This document shows, in pieces, positions 1-8,518 of a stretch of DNA of 64,000 nucleotides; position 1 is the stretch's first letter, and each line of letters starts with the position of its first letter. Position numbers and translations under genes: made by a program. The notes under the pieces were generated by a model. That model worked only from the letters and a program-made list of their open reading frames with translations, searched no databases and was not told the origin of the DNA. The stretch is from contig NZ_CP051627.1 of assembly GCF_023208015.1 (NCBI RefSeq), forward strand, positions 4,198,422-4,262,421, read 5' to 3'. This DNA is from Thermobifida alba (GTDB lineage Bacteria > Actinomycetota > Actinomycetes > Streptosporangiales > Streptosporangiaceae).

Positions 1-1022
1 CCTTCGGCGCCAAGCACCCGGCCATCGGCTACCTCGTCGGCGACAAGCACGACGGCATCCGGCAGATGTTCCTCATCATCGAGTACGCCCGGATGATGGT
101 CGGCACCAAGGCCATCGCCACCCTGTCCACCGGCTACCTCAACGCGCTGGCCTACGCCAAGGAGCGCGTCCAGGGCGCCGACCTCACCCAGCAGGCCGAC
201 AAGACCGCGCCCCGGGTCACCATCACCCACCACCCGGACGTGCGCCGCAGCCTGATGCTGCAGAAGTCCTACGCCGAGGCCCTGCGCGCCCTGGTCATCT
301 ACACCGCCACCCAGCAGGACGCGGTGCAGCTCGCCGCCGCCAACGGCCAGGACGCCGGCGAGTACGAGGCCATGAACGACCTGCTGCTGCCGCTGGTCAA
401 GGGCGTGGGCTCGGAGCGCTCCTACGCGCTGCTGGCCGAGTCCCTCCAGACCCTCGGCGGCTCCGGCTACCTGCAGGAGTACCCGATCGAGCAGTACATC
501 CGGGACTCCAAGATCGACACCCTCTACGAGGGCACCACCGCCATCCAGGGCATGGACCTGTTCTTCCGCAAGATCGTGAAGAACAACGGCCAGGCGCTGG
601 GCAAGCTCATGGGCGAGATCCAGGCGTTCGCCACGAGCGAGGCGGGCAACGGCCAGCTCAAGAACGAGCGCGCGCTGCTCGCCGAGGCCGCCGCGGACGT
701 CCAGGCGATGGTGGAGACCATGGTCGGCGACGCGATGCGGTCCATGGAGGAGCCCCGCGAGATCTACAAGGTGGGCCTCAACACCACCCGCCTGCTGCTC
801 GCCCTGGGCGACCTGGTGCTGGGCTGGCTGCTGCTGCGCCAGGCCGAGGTCGCGCTGGCCCGCCTCGACGGCGCCAGCGGAGCCGACCGGGACTTCTACA
901 CCGGCAAGGTCGCCGCGGCGCGGTTCTTCGCCGACCAGGTCCTGCCCCGGCTGTCCGTCGAGCGCAAGATCGCCGAGCGCACCACGCTCGACCTGATGGA
1001 CCTGCCCGAGTCCGCGTTCTGA
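1..1022 (+). CDS. Acyl-CoA dehydrogenase, C-terminal part (5' end outside window)
   Basis: An open frame runs in from the left edge (first full codon at base 3) and stops at 1022. It encodes the C-terminal two thirds of a FAD-dependent acyl-CoA dehydrogenase, which makes the alpha-beta double bond in the first step of fatty-acid beta-oxidation. Visible marks are [15 protein letters not shown] at the start, the helical stretch [20 protein letters not shown], and [19 protein letters not shown], the region that carries the catalytic glutamate in this family. The roughly 130-residue tail after it matches the extra C-terminal domain of FadE5-like enzymes. The start codon and N-terminal domain are not in the window. 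Chain length of the acyl substrate cannot be inferred. Confidence 0.9.
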   Translation, partial: FGAKHPAIGYLVGDKHDGIRQMFLIIEYARMMVGTKAIATLSTGYLNALAYAKERVQGADLTQQADKTAPRVTITHHPDVRRSLMLQKSYAEALRALVIYTATQQDAVQLAAANGQDAGEYEAMNDLLLPLVKGVGSERSYALLAESLQTLGGSGYLQEYPIEQYIRDSKIDTLYEGTTAIQGMDLFFRKIVKNNGQALGKLMGEIQAFATSEAGNGQLKNERALLAEAAADVQAMVETMVGDAMRSMEEPREIYKVGLNTTRLLLALGDLVLGWLLLRQAEVALARLDGASGADRDFYTGKVAAARFFADQVLPRLSVERKIAERTTLDLMDLPESAF

Positions 1023-1069
1023 CGCGTCCGGCACCGGCCCGACGGAGGACGGCGCCGTCCCGGCACCAC

Positions 1070-1097
1070 GAGGCGGGGGTCGCACGGCCCCCGCCTC
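1070..1097. terminator. Bidirectional hairpin terminator
   Basis: A perfect 10-bp stem (GAGGCGGGGG / CCCCCGCCTC) with an 8-nt loop lies between the convergent ends of the acyl-CoA dehydrogenase gene and the DUF2637 gene. There is no long T-run, as is usual in high-GC actinobacteria, so termination is inferred from stem strength and position. Confidence 0.65.
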
Positions 1098-1100
1098 CGC

Positions 1101-2375
1101 TCATTCCTCCGGTGGCGCCGGACTGCTGCGCACCTCGCTCGACGGGGGACGCAGCGGCGGGATGCCGCTCCGGCGGGGCCTGAGCGCCACGGGGCGGCTC
1201 CGCAGCGCCGGCTTCGCGGGCTCGGACGGCACGGCGTCCGCGTCGGCCCCGGACGCGACGGCGGGCTCTGCGGCGACCGGTTCCGCGGGGGCGGCCGGGG
1301 GCGCGGCGACGGCGGGCTCCGGTTCCCAGCGGTGCGCCTCGTCCCCGGCGGGATCGTCCACGAGTGAGGAGTCGCCCGTCTCCCAGTCGTCCTCCGGGTC
1401 GGTGATGCTCTCCCAGTCCGCGTCGTCCGCCTCGGCGTCCACGGGGTCCGCGTGCGCCGGGCCGGAAGGCCCGGCCGGCTCCTCGGGCTCCTCCCGGCCG
1501 CGGGCTCCCGCGGCCTGCCGGATCGCGCTGCCGCCCGTCGAGGGGACACGCTTGGGCAGACCTCCGCCGTCGGGGGCGGGACCGGCGGGGGCCGGCTCCG
1601 GGAGGTCGGGCCGCTGCACCGGCTCCTCCCGGAAGAAGTCGTCGAACGGGTCCGGCGCGGTCGGCGCCGCAGCGGCCGCCCGGGCGTCCTCCTCCGAAAG
1701 GGGAGCGGGGGACGGCGTGCTGTCCACCACCGGCTCGGGCGGCGGAGGCAGGACGAGGGCGGGCGCCGCCTCCTGCGGCACCGGCACGCGCCCGGAGGCC
1801 CCCTCGGGGGAGGGGGCCACGTCCGGAGCGTGCCGCGCCTCCTCCCGGTCCACGGCCTCCCGGTCCACGGTCCCGTCCCCGGCGGAACTCCGCGGCGCGG
1901 GGACGCGTTCGCCGCGGACCTGCGCCACGATCCACAGCAGCAGCCGGAACGAGACCAGCAGCGCCAGCCACGGCGTGACCGCGACCACGAGCGTCGCCGC
2001 CCACTCCAGCAGTTCGTAGCGGAACGAACGCAGGGCACTGGCCGCCGCCGCCGACAGGATCATCACCAGGACGAGGGCGTCCACCCAGACCCGGCGGCGC
2101 CGCGGGGCCTCGCGCAGCAGGTAGGTGGCCCAGAAGGCCATCAGCAGCAGCAGGGTGAACAGCCCCGGGTACAGGTGCGCGGTCCATCCGGCCGCGCCGC
2201 CCCGCACGGCGATCTGGTAGATGCCGTTGTAGGACAGCAGGACGGCACAGGCCGCGATCGCGGCGACACCGAGCACGGCCATCGTGATGACAGCCGCGCG
2301 CGACGCCCCGCCCGAGGCGGTCGGGGAGACCGTGCGGCGGGCGGTCCGAGGAGGGTGGGAGGGTTGAGCTGCCAT
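1101..2375 (-). CDS. DUF2637-like membrane protein with long acidic/proline-rich tail
   Basis: A 424-residue protein. The N-terminal 150 residues hold about four hydrophobic helices (ITMAVLGVAAIAACAVLL; LYPGLFTLLLLMAFWATYLL; VDALVLVMILSAAAASAL; LVVAVTPWLALLVSFRLLL) with the spacing of the DUF2637 (SpdB-like) family, known from actinomycete plasmid-transfer and chromosomal loci. The rest is low-complexity, rich in Pro, Ala, Glu and Asp, and probably disordered and cytosolic. The ATG at 2375 is preferred over a further upstream in-frame start because a TAGCCT box lies 7 nt before it, giving a leaderless transcript. It is divergent from cysS. Function unknown; assignment rests on helix pattern and is tentative. 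Confidence 0.7.
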   Translation of the reverse strand: MAAQPSHPPRTARRTVSPTASGGASRAAVITMAVLGVAAIAACAVLLSYNGIYQIAVRGGAAGWTAHLYPGLFTLLLLMAFWATYLLREAPRRRRVWVDALVLVMILSAAAASALRSFRYELLEWAATLVVAVTPWLALLVSFRLLLWIVAQVRGERVPAPRSSAGDGTVDREAVDREEARHAPDVAPSPEGASGRVPVPQEAAPALVLPPPPEPVVDSTPSPAPLSEEDARAAAAAPTAPDPFDDFFREEPVQRPDLPEPAPAGPAPDGGGLPKRVPSTGGSAIRQAAGARGREEPEEPAGPSGPAHADPVDAEADDADWESITDPEDDWETGDSSLVDDPAGDEAHRWEPEPAVAAPPAAPAEPVAAEPAVASGADADAVPSEPAKPALRSRPVALRPRRSGIPPLRPPSSEVRSSPAPPEE

Positions 2376-2679
2376 CGTGCGCAGGCTAGCCCAGAAACGC
2401 CTGTTCGTACGAGGCTTGTGGCCGAAAGCGGCAGCGTGCGGACGGTGCCGGCCGTCCCGGTCCGACCCCGGTCCGCCCAGCTGGCAAGGGCTCCGGTGAA
2501 CGGGAGACGCCCGTGGCGTCGACCGCGCCCGCACACCGCGTCACGACTTCGGGTACGGCGGTGCGGGCCATTACGGGTGACCGCTTCACCCGGCGGGGCC
2601 GTCGGAGCGACTCGGCAACTGACGGCCGACGGGCCGCGGGGATCGCCGAAACGGCCGGAGAACGGATACCCTTGGCACC
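2376..2679. promoter_or_regulatory. Divergent intergenic promoter region (DUF2637 / cysS)
   Basis: This 304-bp spacer has no convincing gene. At each end a TANNNT box sits close to a start codon: TAGCCT at 2388-2383 (minus strand, 7 nt before the ATG at 2375) and TACCCT at 2667-2672 (plus strand, 7 nt before the GTG of cysS). Both are consistent with leaderless transcription. The middle holds several GC-rich inverted stretches but nothing I can name. Confidence 0.5.
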
Positions 2680-4080
2680 GTGAGTCTGCGCTTCTATGAC
2701 ACCCGAGCCCGCCAGGTCCGCGACTTCGTCCCGCTGCGCGAGGGATGCGTCTCGCTGTACCTGTGTGGCGCCACGGTGCAGGCTCCCCCGCACATCGGGC
2801 ACATCCGCTCGGGCGTGAGCTTCGACATCCTCCGCCGCTGGCTGACCTACCGCGGCTACCGGGTCGTCTTCTGCCGCAACGTCACCGACATCGACGACAA
2901 GATCCTCCGGGTCGCCGCCGCCGAGGGCGTGCAGTGGTGGGAGGTCAGCGAACGCAACCAGCGCGCCTTCACCAGGGCCTACGACGTGCTGGGCTGCCTG
3001 CCGCCCACCGTGGAGCCGCGCGCCACCGGACACGTCCCCGAGATGATCGAGCTGATGCGGCGGCTCATCGAACGCGGACACGCCTACCCGGCCGAGGACG
3101 GCTCCGGCGACGTCTACTTCGACGTCGCCTCCTACCCCAAGTACGGTTCGCTGTCCAACCAGCGCGTCGACGAGATGCGCGCCGCCGAGGACGGCGACGC
3201 GCGTGCCAAGCGCGACCCGCGCGACTTCGCGCTGTGGAAGGGCGCCCGCCCCGGCGAGCCCTCCTGGCCCACCCCGTGGGGGCCGGGACGCCCCGGCTGG
3301 CACCTGGAGTGCTCGGCGATGGCCACCAAGTACCTCGGCCCCACGTTCGACATCCACGGCGGCGGCGTCGACCTGGTCTTCCCGCACCACGAGAACGAGG
3401 CCGCCCAGTCCAACGCGGCCGGCGACGGCTTCGCCCGCTACTGGCTGCACAACGGCATGCTCACCACCGGCGGCGAGAAGATGAGCAAGTCGCTGGGCAA
3501 CTCGCTGCTGATCCCGGAGGTCATCCGGCGGGTCCGCCCGGTCGAACTCCGCTACTACCTGGGCCAGGCCCACTACCGCTCCAACCTGGACTACACCGAG
3601 GAGTCGCTGCGCGAGGCCGCCACCGCCTACCAGCGCTTCGAGAACTTCCTCGTCCGGGTCAACGAGATCGCCGGCCCGGTGCCCGAGGGCGTGCCCGTGC
3701 CCGAGGAGTTCGCCGCCGCCCTCGACGACGACCTGGGCGTCCCCCAGGCGCTGGCGGTGGCCCACAGCCACGTGCGCGAGGGCAACTCCGCGCTCGCCGA
3801 GGGCGGCAAGGAACGCGCCGTCGAGATCGCGGGAGGGCTGCGGGCGATGCTCGCGGTCCTCGGCTTGGACCCGCTGTCGCCGCAGTGGGCCGGAAGCGAG
3901 GGCTCGGGACTGCGCGACGTGGTCGACTCGCTGGTGTCGGTGGTGCTGGAGCAGCGCCAGGCCGCACGCGCGCGCAAGGACTACGCCACCGCCGACCAGC
4001 TTCGCGACCAGCTCGCCGCGGCGGGTATCGCCGTGGAGGACACCCCCGAGGGCCCGCGCTGGGAGCTGAAGCGCGACTAG
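2680..4080 (+). CDS. cysS: Cysteinyl-tRNA synthetase
   Basis: Class I aminoacyl-tRNA synthetase that charges tRNA-Cys in the cytosol. The 466-residue length is normal for CysRS. The HIGH signature is at residues 38-41 ([11 protein letters not shown]) and KMSKS at about 267-271 ([10 protein letters not shown]). Cys29 and the later GWHLECSAM and FPHHENE segments supply the zinc ligands that select cysteine. A GTG start is used, with TACCCT 7 nt upstream and no Shine-Dalgarno, so the mRNA is probably leaderless. The related mycothiol ligase MshC was considered, but the full-length C-terminal anticodon-binding region and the adjacent rlmB, a common cysS-rlmB arrangement in actinobacteria, favour CysS. 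Confidence 0.95.
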   Translation: MSLRFYDTRARQVRDFVPLREGCVSLYLCGATVQAPPHIGHIRSGVSFDILRRWLTYRGYRVVFCRNVTDIDDKILRVAAAEGVQWWEVSERNQRAFTRAYDVLGCLPPTVEPRATGHVPEMIELMRRLIERGHAYPAEDGSGDVYFDVASYPKYGSLSNQRVDEMRAAEDGDARAKRDPRDFALWKGARPGEPSWPTPWGPGRPGWHLECSAMATKYLGPTFDIHGGGVDLVFPHHENEAAQSNAAGDGFARYWLHNGMLTTGGEKMSKSLGNSLLIPEVIRRVRPVELRYYLGQAHYRSNLDYTEESLREAATAYQRFENFLVRVNEIAGPVPEGVPVPEEFAAALDDDLGVPQALAVAHSHVREGNSALAEGGKERAVEIAGGLRAMLAVLGLDPLSPQWAGSEGSGLRDVVDSLVSVVLEQRQAARARKDYATADQLRDQLAAAGIAVEDTPEGPRWELKRD

Positions 4081-4161
4081 GACATCCGGTTCCGACGGCG
4101 GCCCGGTCCCCGATCCCGGACGGGCCGCTCGGCCGTCGGAGCCTTCGCCGAAGGACAGGAC

Positions 4162-5136
4162 ATGCCGTCGAAGAGGACGAAGAAGGGTCCCACCAAGGGC
4201 AGCGGCGGCAAGGGCCGCCGCGCGCTTGAGGGCAAGAAGGGCACGCTTCCCGCGGAGAAGCGGCACTGGTACGCCGACAAGCAGCGTGCCAGGGCCGCCG
4301 AACGCGCCCAGAACAGGCCGACCAGACCGGTGCGCGTCACGGACGACCTCCACGGGGCGTCGGTGCGCAACCGGGACGGATCGGAACTGCTGATCGGCCG
4401 CAACCCGGTGGTCGAGGCGCTGCGCGCCAAGGTCCCGGCGACCCGGCTGCTGCTGTCCAACAGCCTCGACCCCGACGACCGGATCGCCGAGGCCGCCCAG
4501 CTCGCGGGCCAGCAGGGCATCGCGATCGCCGAGGTCGCCCGCCCCGAGCTGGACCGGCGCTGCGAACGCCACGGGCTGCCCAAGGCGGCCCACCAGGGCC
4601 TGATCCTCCAGGTGCGCCCCTACGAGTACGAGACGGCCGAGAACCTGCTGGACGAGGCCAAGAAGGGCGAGACTACCCCGCTGGTGGTCGCCCTGGACGG
4701 GGTCACCGACCCGCACAACCTGGGCGCGGTCGCGCGGTCGGCGGCGGCGTTCGGCGCGAACGGGCTGCTGGTGCCCGAGCGCCGCGCGGCGGGCGTGACC
4801 ACGGCCGCGTGGAAGGCGTCGGCGGGCACGCTGGCCCGTCTGCCGGTGGCGCAGATCGTCAACCTGACCCGCACGCTCAAGCAGTACCAGGAGGCCGGGT
4901 TCTTCGTCGCCGGACTGGACGCCGACGGCGACACCCGACTCGACCAGCTGGAGTTGGCCACCGAACCGCTGGTGGTCGTGGTGGGCTCCGAGGGCAGGGG
5001 GCTGTCCCGCCTGGTCCGCGAGACCTGCGACGTCGTGGTCTCCATTCCCATCCACGGCGTGGAGTCCCTGAACGCGTCGGTCGCCGCCGGAGTCGCCCTG
5101 TACGAGGTGGCGCGCCGCCGCACGGCAGCGGAGTGA
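4162..5136 (+). CDS. rlmB: 23S rRNA 2'-O-ribose methyltransferase (RlmB/TrmH family)
   Basis: SPOUT-class methyltransferase predicted to methylate a guanosine ribose in the 23S rRNA peptidyl-transferase region (G2251 in E. coli numbering). The 324-residue chain has a very basic N-terminal extension (first 60 residues, many Lys/Arg), the small substrate-binding domain (LLIGRNPVVEALRA) and the knotted catalytic domain. The three SpoU motifs are visible: LDGVTDPHNLGAVARSA, VVVVGSEGRGLSRLV and SIPIHGVESLNASVAAG. It lies 81 bp after cysS in the same direction and may share its transcript. The tRNA-Thr gene follows 40 bp downstream. Confidence 0.92.
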   Translation: MPSKRTKKGPTKGSGGKGRRALEGKKGTLPAEKRHWYADKQRARAAERAQNRPTRPVRVTDDLHGASVRNRDGSELLIGRNPVVEALRAKVPATRLLLSNSLDPDDRIAEAAQLAGQQGIAIAEVARPELDRRCERHGLPKAAHQGLILQVRPYEYETAENLLDEAKKGETTPLVVALDGVTDPHNLGAVARSAAAFGANGLLVPERRAAGVTTAAWKASAGTLARLPVAQIVNLTRTLKQYQEAGFFVAGLDADGDTRLDQLELATEPLVVVVGSEGRGLSRLVRETCDVVVSIPIHGVESLNASVAAGVALYEVARRRTAAE

Positions 5137-5176
5137 GTCCGGAACCGGTACCATTCCCCTGGGTGTCCCGACACCG

Positions 5177-5252
5177 GCCGGCATAGCTCAATTGGCAGAG
5201 CAGCCGCCTTGTAAGCGGCAGGTTAGGGGTTCAAGTCCCCTTGTCGGCTCCA
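5177..5252 (+). tRNA. tRNA-Thr (anticodon TGT)
   Basis: A complete cloverleaf can be drawn by hand. The 7-bp acceptor stem is GCCGGCA with TGTCGGC, including one G-U pair. The D-arm is GCTC/GAGC with AATTGGCA in the loop. The anticodon stem is GCCGC/GCGGC with loop CTTGTAA, giving anticodon TGT, which reads the threonine codon ACA. The T-arm is AGGGG-TTCAAGT-CCCCT. CCA is encoded at 5250-5252. It lies just after rlmB. Confidence 0.95.
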
Positions 5253-5474
5253 TCACCACCCCGCAGCGATGATCCTGACCGAGGAGGCCCCGAGAAGGCT
5301 CCTCAGAAGTCGGGATCGTCGCTTTTTCCTCCAGGAACGGTCGGGCAGCAGAAGAAGCCCTCCCCTCCGGGAGGAAGGTGCACTACTCCTGGTCTTGCGT
5401 TTCTCACTCTGTTACGGGGTGACTTCGGAGCGTGGTGCTGCGGGCTGCCCACGTTCGTCCGGAAGGGTGGAGGG

Positions 5475-5996
5475 GTGGGGCAACGGTTCACCAACTCGTT
5501 GAGGTCGATGGTCCTCGACCCGTCCGCTTCCGAACGGGTGAGCCGTCCTCCGAACCGGCGCGTGGCTGGAACGCGGGCGGCCGCGCGCCGGGACATCGCC
5601 AACAACCGGGGGCGACGAACCGAACCGATCATCAGCGGGACACCGGTCATCCCGTGGCGGGGACACATCCTGTTGCGGGATGTGGTCACGCACACGACCG
5701 TGACCCGGTCGGCTGTCAGAGACAGCCGTGACAGTGCCGGAACCGACCAGCGGAGCTGGCGGAACGGGACCCGTCTTCACGTCTGGAGTGAAGGGTGCGG
5801 GGAAAAGCGTGCCACTGACTTTCCGCTGCAGGAGTGGTCCGATGACGGCCGTCAGCTGAAGCCGGGAGAACCACGCCTCATCTTCGCGAGATTCTGTGCT
5901 CACCGGGCCATCGAGAGAGGTGAGGACTTCGGCTGGATCGGTCCGCCGCTGGACAGCGAGGTTGACGACCAGCAGTTGGAAGGTGGTGTCCCATGA
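5475..5996 (+). pseudogene. Decayed ORF, first member of a coupled pair (function unknown)
   Basis: An open frame ends at 5996 with protein-like residues such as LHVWSEGCGEKRATDFPLQEW and GEPRLIFARFCAHRAIERGEDFGWIGPPL. Further upstream the frame is poor (Arg/Ser-rich, no plausible start or Shine-Dalgarno), so I read it as a 3' remnant; the left boundary is approximate. Its TGA overlaps the ATG of the next frame (ATGA at 5993-5996), the hallmark of two translationally coupled genes. No family recognised. The stretch from the tRNA (5253) to about 5475 shows no gene. Confidence 0.4.
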
Positions 5997-6760
5997 CTCT
6001 GTGTGAGGAGAGCATGGTGCCCGTCCGGGAGGCGCTCGCATGGACGTGCGATGGTCCTGCCCGACGGCAGAACGCTGCTCGTCACCACTGACCGCCTCTT
6101 CGCCGACGGTGACGTGGTCTCGGCGATGATCCGTCGTGCCGCCGACGGACGCGTCGTCGTCAGCGGCGGTGGACCGGTCAGCGGACGACTCGGCCTCAGC
6201 AACGTTCCCTGGGACCGGGAATCCGTTCGGACGGGGCGGGTCTGGGCGGAGACCCGCCGGGCCTACGGGGCCGAGGAACCGAACGGAAGGATCTGCATCC
6301 GGGGGACAGCGATCGGCTGCCGTCGATGGTGCGGCGTCCTGCCGGTGCGGCTGTCGCACGGGACACGCTGGTGCACGTCAACGCGGTCACGGAGGAGCGT
6401 CAGCCTTTTTCGGACAGGGTGGTCGACTGGCCGCGCACCGAGGTCGTCTCGGGGCTTCGGGTCGAAGAGCGTGCAGCGGTGGCGGACAGCGCCGGTGCGG
6501 ACATCCACCGCTGCGGCCAGGCCACGGTGCCGGACACAGGTCGAGAGGTCGTCGTCCGCGCCATGGGCGGCAGTTCGCAGCAGGCGGCCCGGCGGGCGGC
6601 GGTTGAGGCCGTCTCCGGTTTCTCCCGGGTGTCCGGCGAACAGTGGCCGGCCGCCCAACGGTCGGCCGTGGTCAGTGACCTCGGGGATCTCCGTACCGCC
6701 CATATCGGGGCCCTGCAGGAGCACGCCCACGCGGCGACTGGGACCACCAGGTCGGGTTGC
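5993..6760 (+). pseudogene. Frameshifted ORF, second member of a coupled pair (possibly DUF1828-like)
   Basis: Starting at the ATGA overlap, protein-like sequence jumps between frames. MTLCEESMVPVREALAWTC is in one frame. From about 6051, MVLPDGRTLLVTTDRLFADG, then GRVVVSGGGPVSGRLGLSNV, is in a second frame. After a run of five Gs near 6300 a third frame reads DTLVHVNAVTEERQPFSDRV, GREVVVRAMGGSSQQAARRA and SAVVSDLGDLRTAHIGALQE. At least two, perhaps three, frameshifts make it a pseudogene. The pattern 'dGD..v.r..dGrvvvSggG' recalls DUF1828 proteins, but that is an impression I could not test. The right end fades out near 6760; 6761-6875 shows nothing. Confidence 0.45.
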
Positions 6761-6875
6761 GGGCATTCATTCTCGGGGAGGTGCCGAGGACGCGCTGTCG
6801 CGCCGGAAGCTTCGCGCAACAGCCTGCCGGCCTCGCGGACACGTCACCGCGGGCGCAGGGACCGTCCGGAAAGGG

Positions 6876-7181
6876 TCACCCCAGGCGGCTCAGCCACTTC
6901 CGGGCGACCTCCGCCTCCAGGTCCACGCCGTGGTGGCGGGCCAGCAGCAGGACGTGGCTGAACACGTCGGCCAGTTCGGCGCGGAACGCGTCGTCGATCT
7001 CCGCGGGGGAGCGGCCCTTCGTGCGGGCCTGACCGGTGGCCATCAGGTGGCACTGGGTCAGCTCCCCCAGCTCCTCGTGGAGCTTCAGGACGAACCAGTC
7101 GGCATCCCGGGTGATGCCGTGCCGGGCGGCGTACCGTTTCGACACCTCCTCCACCAGGGCGGAGAGTCGCTCAAGGTCCAT
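6876..7181 (-). CDS. MazG-like nucleotide pyrophosphohydrolase
   Basis: A 101-residue all-alpha protein of the MazG/iMazG superfamily, whose members hydrolyse (d)NTPs to monophosphate and pyrophosphate and often act in house-cleaning. The metal-binding glutamates are visible in KLHEELGELTQ and the later acidic ELADVFSHVLLLA, matching the ExxE...ExxD arrangement. The ATG at 7181 is chosen because an AAGGCGG ribosome site precedes it and the upstream in-frame extension looks like non-coding sequence. It points towards the decayed module. Substrate unknown. Confidence 0.8.
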   Translation of the reverse strand: MDLERLSALVEEVSKRYAARHGITRDADWFVLKLHEELGELTQCHLMATGQARTKGRSPAEIDDAFRAELADVFSHVLLLARHHGVDLEAEVARKWLSRLG

Positions 7182-7498
7182 ACGGCCACCGCCTTCACGC
7201 CGGAGTGCTGTGCCGGGAGCGGAGCCTAGTCCGCGGTCGCCGCCACCGCACACCGCGGTGTCCGAAACCCGTTCCCCGCACACCCGCACGGCGGCGTCCG
7301 CTCTGCCGTGCGGGCGTGCGCCGCGGCCGTGTCAGGAAGGCCTGCTGCTCCCCCCGATCGGCGCGGCCCTGCCCGGACACGAGCGAATTTTTACCCGCCG
7401 TGGGAGAAGCATCCGGACCACGGCGGTATGAGAGCCCCACCGGCAGGGGTAGCCGGGCAGGAGCCTCCGCCAGGTCGGAGGCGGAAGGGGGAGAACGT
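7182..7498. other. Divergent spacer with hairpins upstream of the serine-hydrolase-like gene
   Basis: No gene is evident in this 317-bp gap. Two inverted repeats stand out: GCACGGC/GCCGTGC around 7289-7314, and GCCTCCG-CCAGGT-CGGAGGC at 7463-7482. The latter lies just before the Shine-Dalgarno (GAAGGGGGAG) of the next gene and could affect its translation. Confidence 0.4.
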
Positions 7499-8518
7499 GT
7501 GCGTGACGGGGAGTGGGTAGCCGACACCGGCACGGAACTGCGGGGAGTCCTCAAGGTCATGGTCGACGCCGGGTGGCTGCCCGGCGGGGTGGCGGTCGTC
7601 GGCGCGGGAGGACTGTGGGAGTTCGTCGCGGTCGGCCGCGTCGGCATCGAGTGCGGGGAGGCGGTCACCGCGCCCGACACACGCTACGACGTGGCCGAAC
7701 TCACCAAGGTCATGGCCACCTGGCCGCTGGTCGGCCGGGCGGTCGCCGAAGGGCTGCTGGACCTCGACGCGCCCATGCGGCACTACTTTCCCGGCCGCCA
7801 CCCGGGGGGCGGGGTGACCGCCCGGCAGATCCTCACCCACACCTCCCGCCTGAACCCGGTGACCTGGCTGGAACGCTACGTCGGCACCGACCGGCCGCTG
7901 GCCGAGGCGATCCTCGACGAGGAACTGGAGGAGCCCGGATACCGTGTCACCGACCGGGGATTCATCCTGCTCGGCCTGCTCCTGGAACGCCTGCACCGGC
8001 AGCCCCTGGACCGGCTCGCCGACGACCTGTGGCGGCACGTCGGCCTGTCGGCGACCCGGTACGGTCCGCTGCCGCGCACCCCGTCGGTCGCCCCCACCGA
8101 GCGCCGCATCCCGGGCGCGGCGGCCACCTGGGGCGTGGTGCACAACGAGAACGCGGCCCTGATGGGCGGTGTCGCCGGGCACGCGGGGGTCTTCAGCACC
8201 GCCGCCGACCTGGGCGTCTTCGCCCGTGAACTGCTGGCGTGGCACGCGGGCGAGCACGGCGTGACCCGGTTCACCGACTTCGTGCGGCACAGCTGGCTGC
8301 CGCACCAGACGGTGGACGACCGCTTCGCCCGCGGCCTGGCCTGGAAGGTCACCGCCGACGGCCTCGTCCACCACAACGGGTTCACCGGAACGAGCCTGTT
8401 CCTGCACCCGCCCACCGGACGCTACGTCGGACTGCTCACCAACGCCGTCCACTACGGCCGCCGCCGCCCCGGGCTGGGCGACCTCAGGGCGACCGTCCGG
8501 GCGGCGTTCACCTGCTGA
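7499..8518 (+). CDS. Beta-lactamase-fold (serine hydrolase family) protein lacking the catalytic serine
   Basis: A 339-residue protein with the overall pattern of the beta-lactamase/penicillin-binding class C-like family: LDAPMRHYFPG, the helix TARQILTHTS, the mid-protein GFILLGLLLERL and the C-terminal HHNGFTGTSLFLHP. The nucleophile motif SxxK reads E-L-T-K (YDVAELTKVMATW). The second motif (usually YxN or YSD) reads V-T-D before RGFILLG. It is therefore probably not a classical serine hydrolase. The GTG at 7499 has a strong GGGGGAG site 6 nt upstream. There is no signal peptide, so it is cytosolic. Its 3' end overlaps the convergent subtilase gene by 11 bp. Confidence 0.75.
   Translation: MRDGEWVADTGTELRGVLKVMVDAGWLPGGVAVVGAGGLWEFVAVGRVGIECGEAVTAPDTRYDVAELTKVMATWPLVGRAVAEGLLDLDAPMRHYFPGRHPGGGVTARQILTHTSRLNPVTWLERYVGTDRPLAEAILDEELEEPGYRVTDRGFILLGLLLERLHRQPLDRLADDLWRHVGLSATRYGPLPRTPSVAPTERRIPGAAATWGVVHNENAALMGGVAGHAGVFSTAADLGVFARELLAWHAGEHGVTRFTDFVRHSWLPHQTVDDRFARGLAWKVTADGLVHHNGFTGTSLFLHPPTGRYVGLLTNAVHYGRRRPGLGDLRATVRAAFTC

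Noticed and set aside
2680..4080. Mycothiol ligase MshC instead of CysRS
   Set aside because: Length, KMSKS region, full C-terminal domain and neighbouring rlmB fit CysRS better.
2386..5184. Long minus-strand open frame (932 codons) opposite cysS and rlmB
   Set aside because: It mirrors two clearly conserved genes; its translation is Gly/Arg/Val/Leu repetitive with no motif. This is a typical high-GC antisense shadow.
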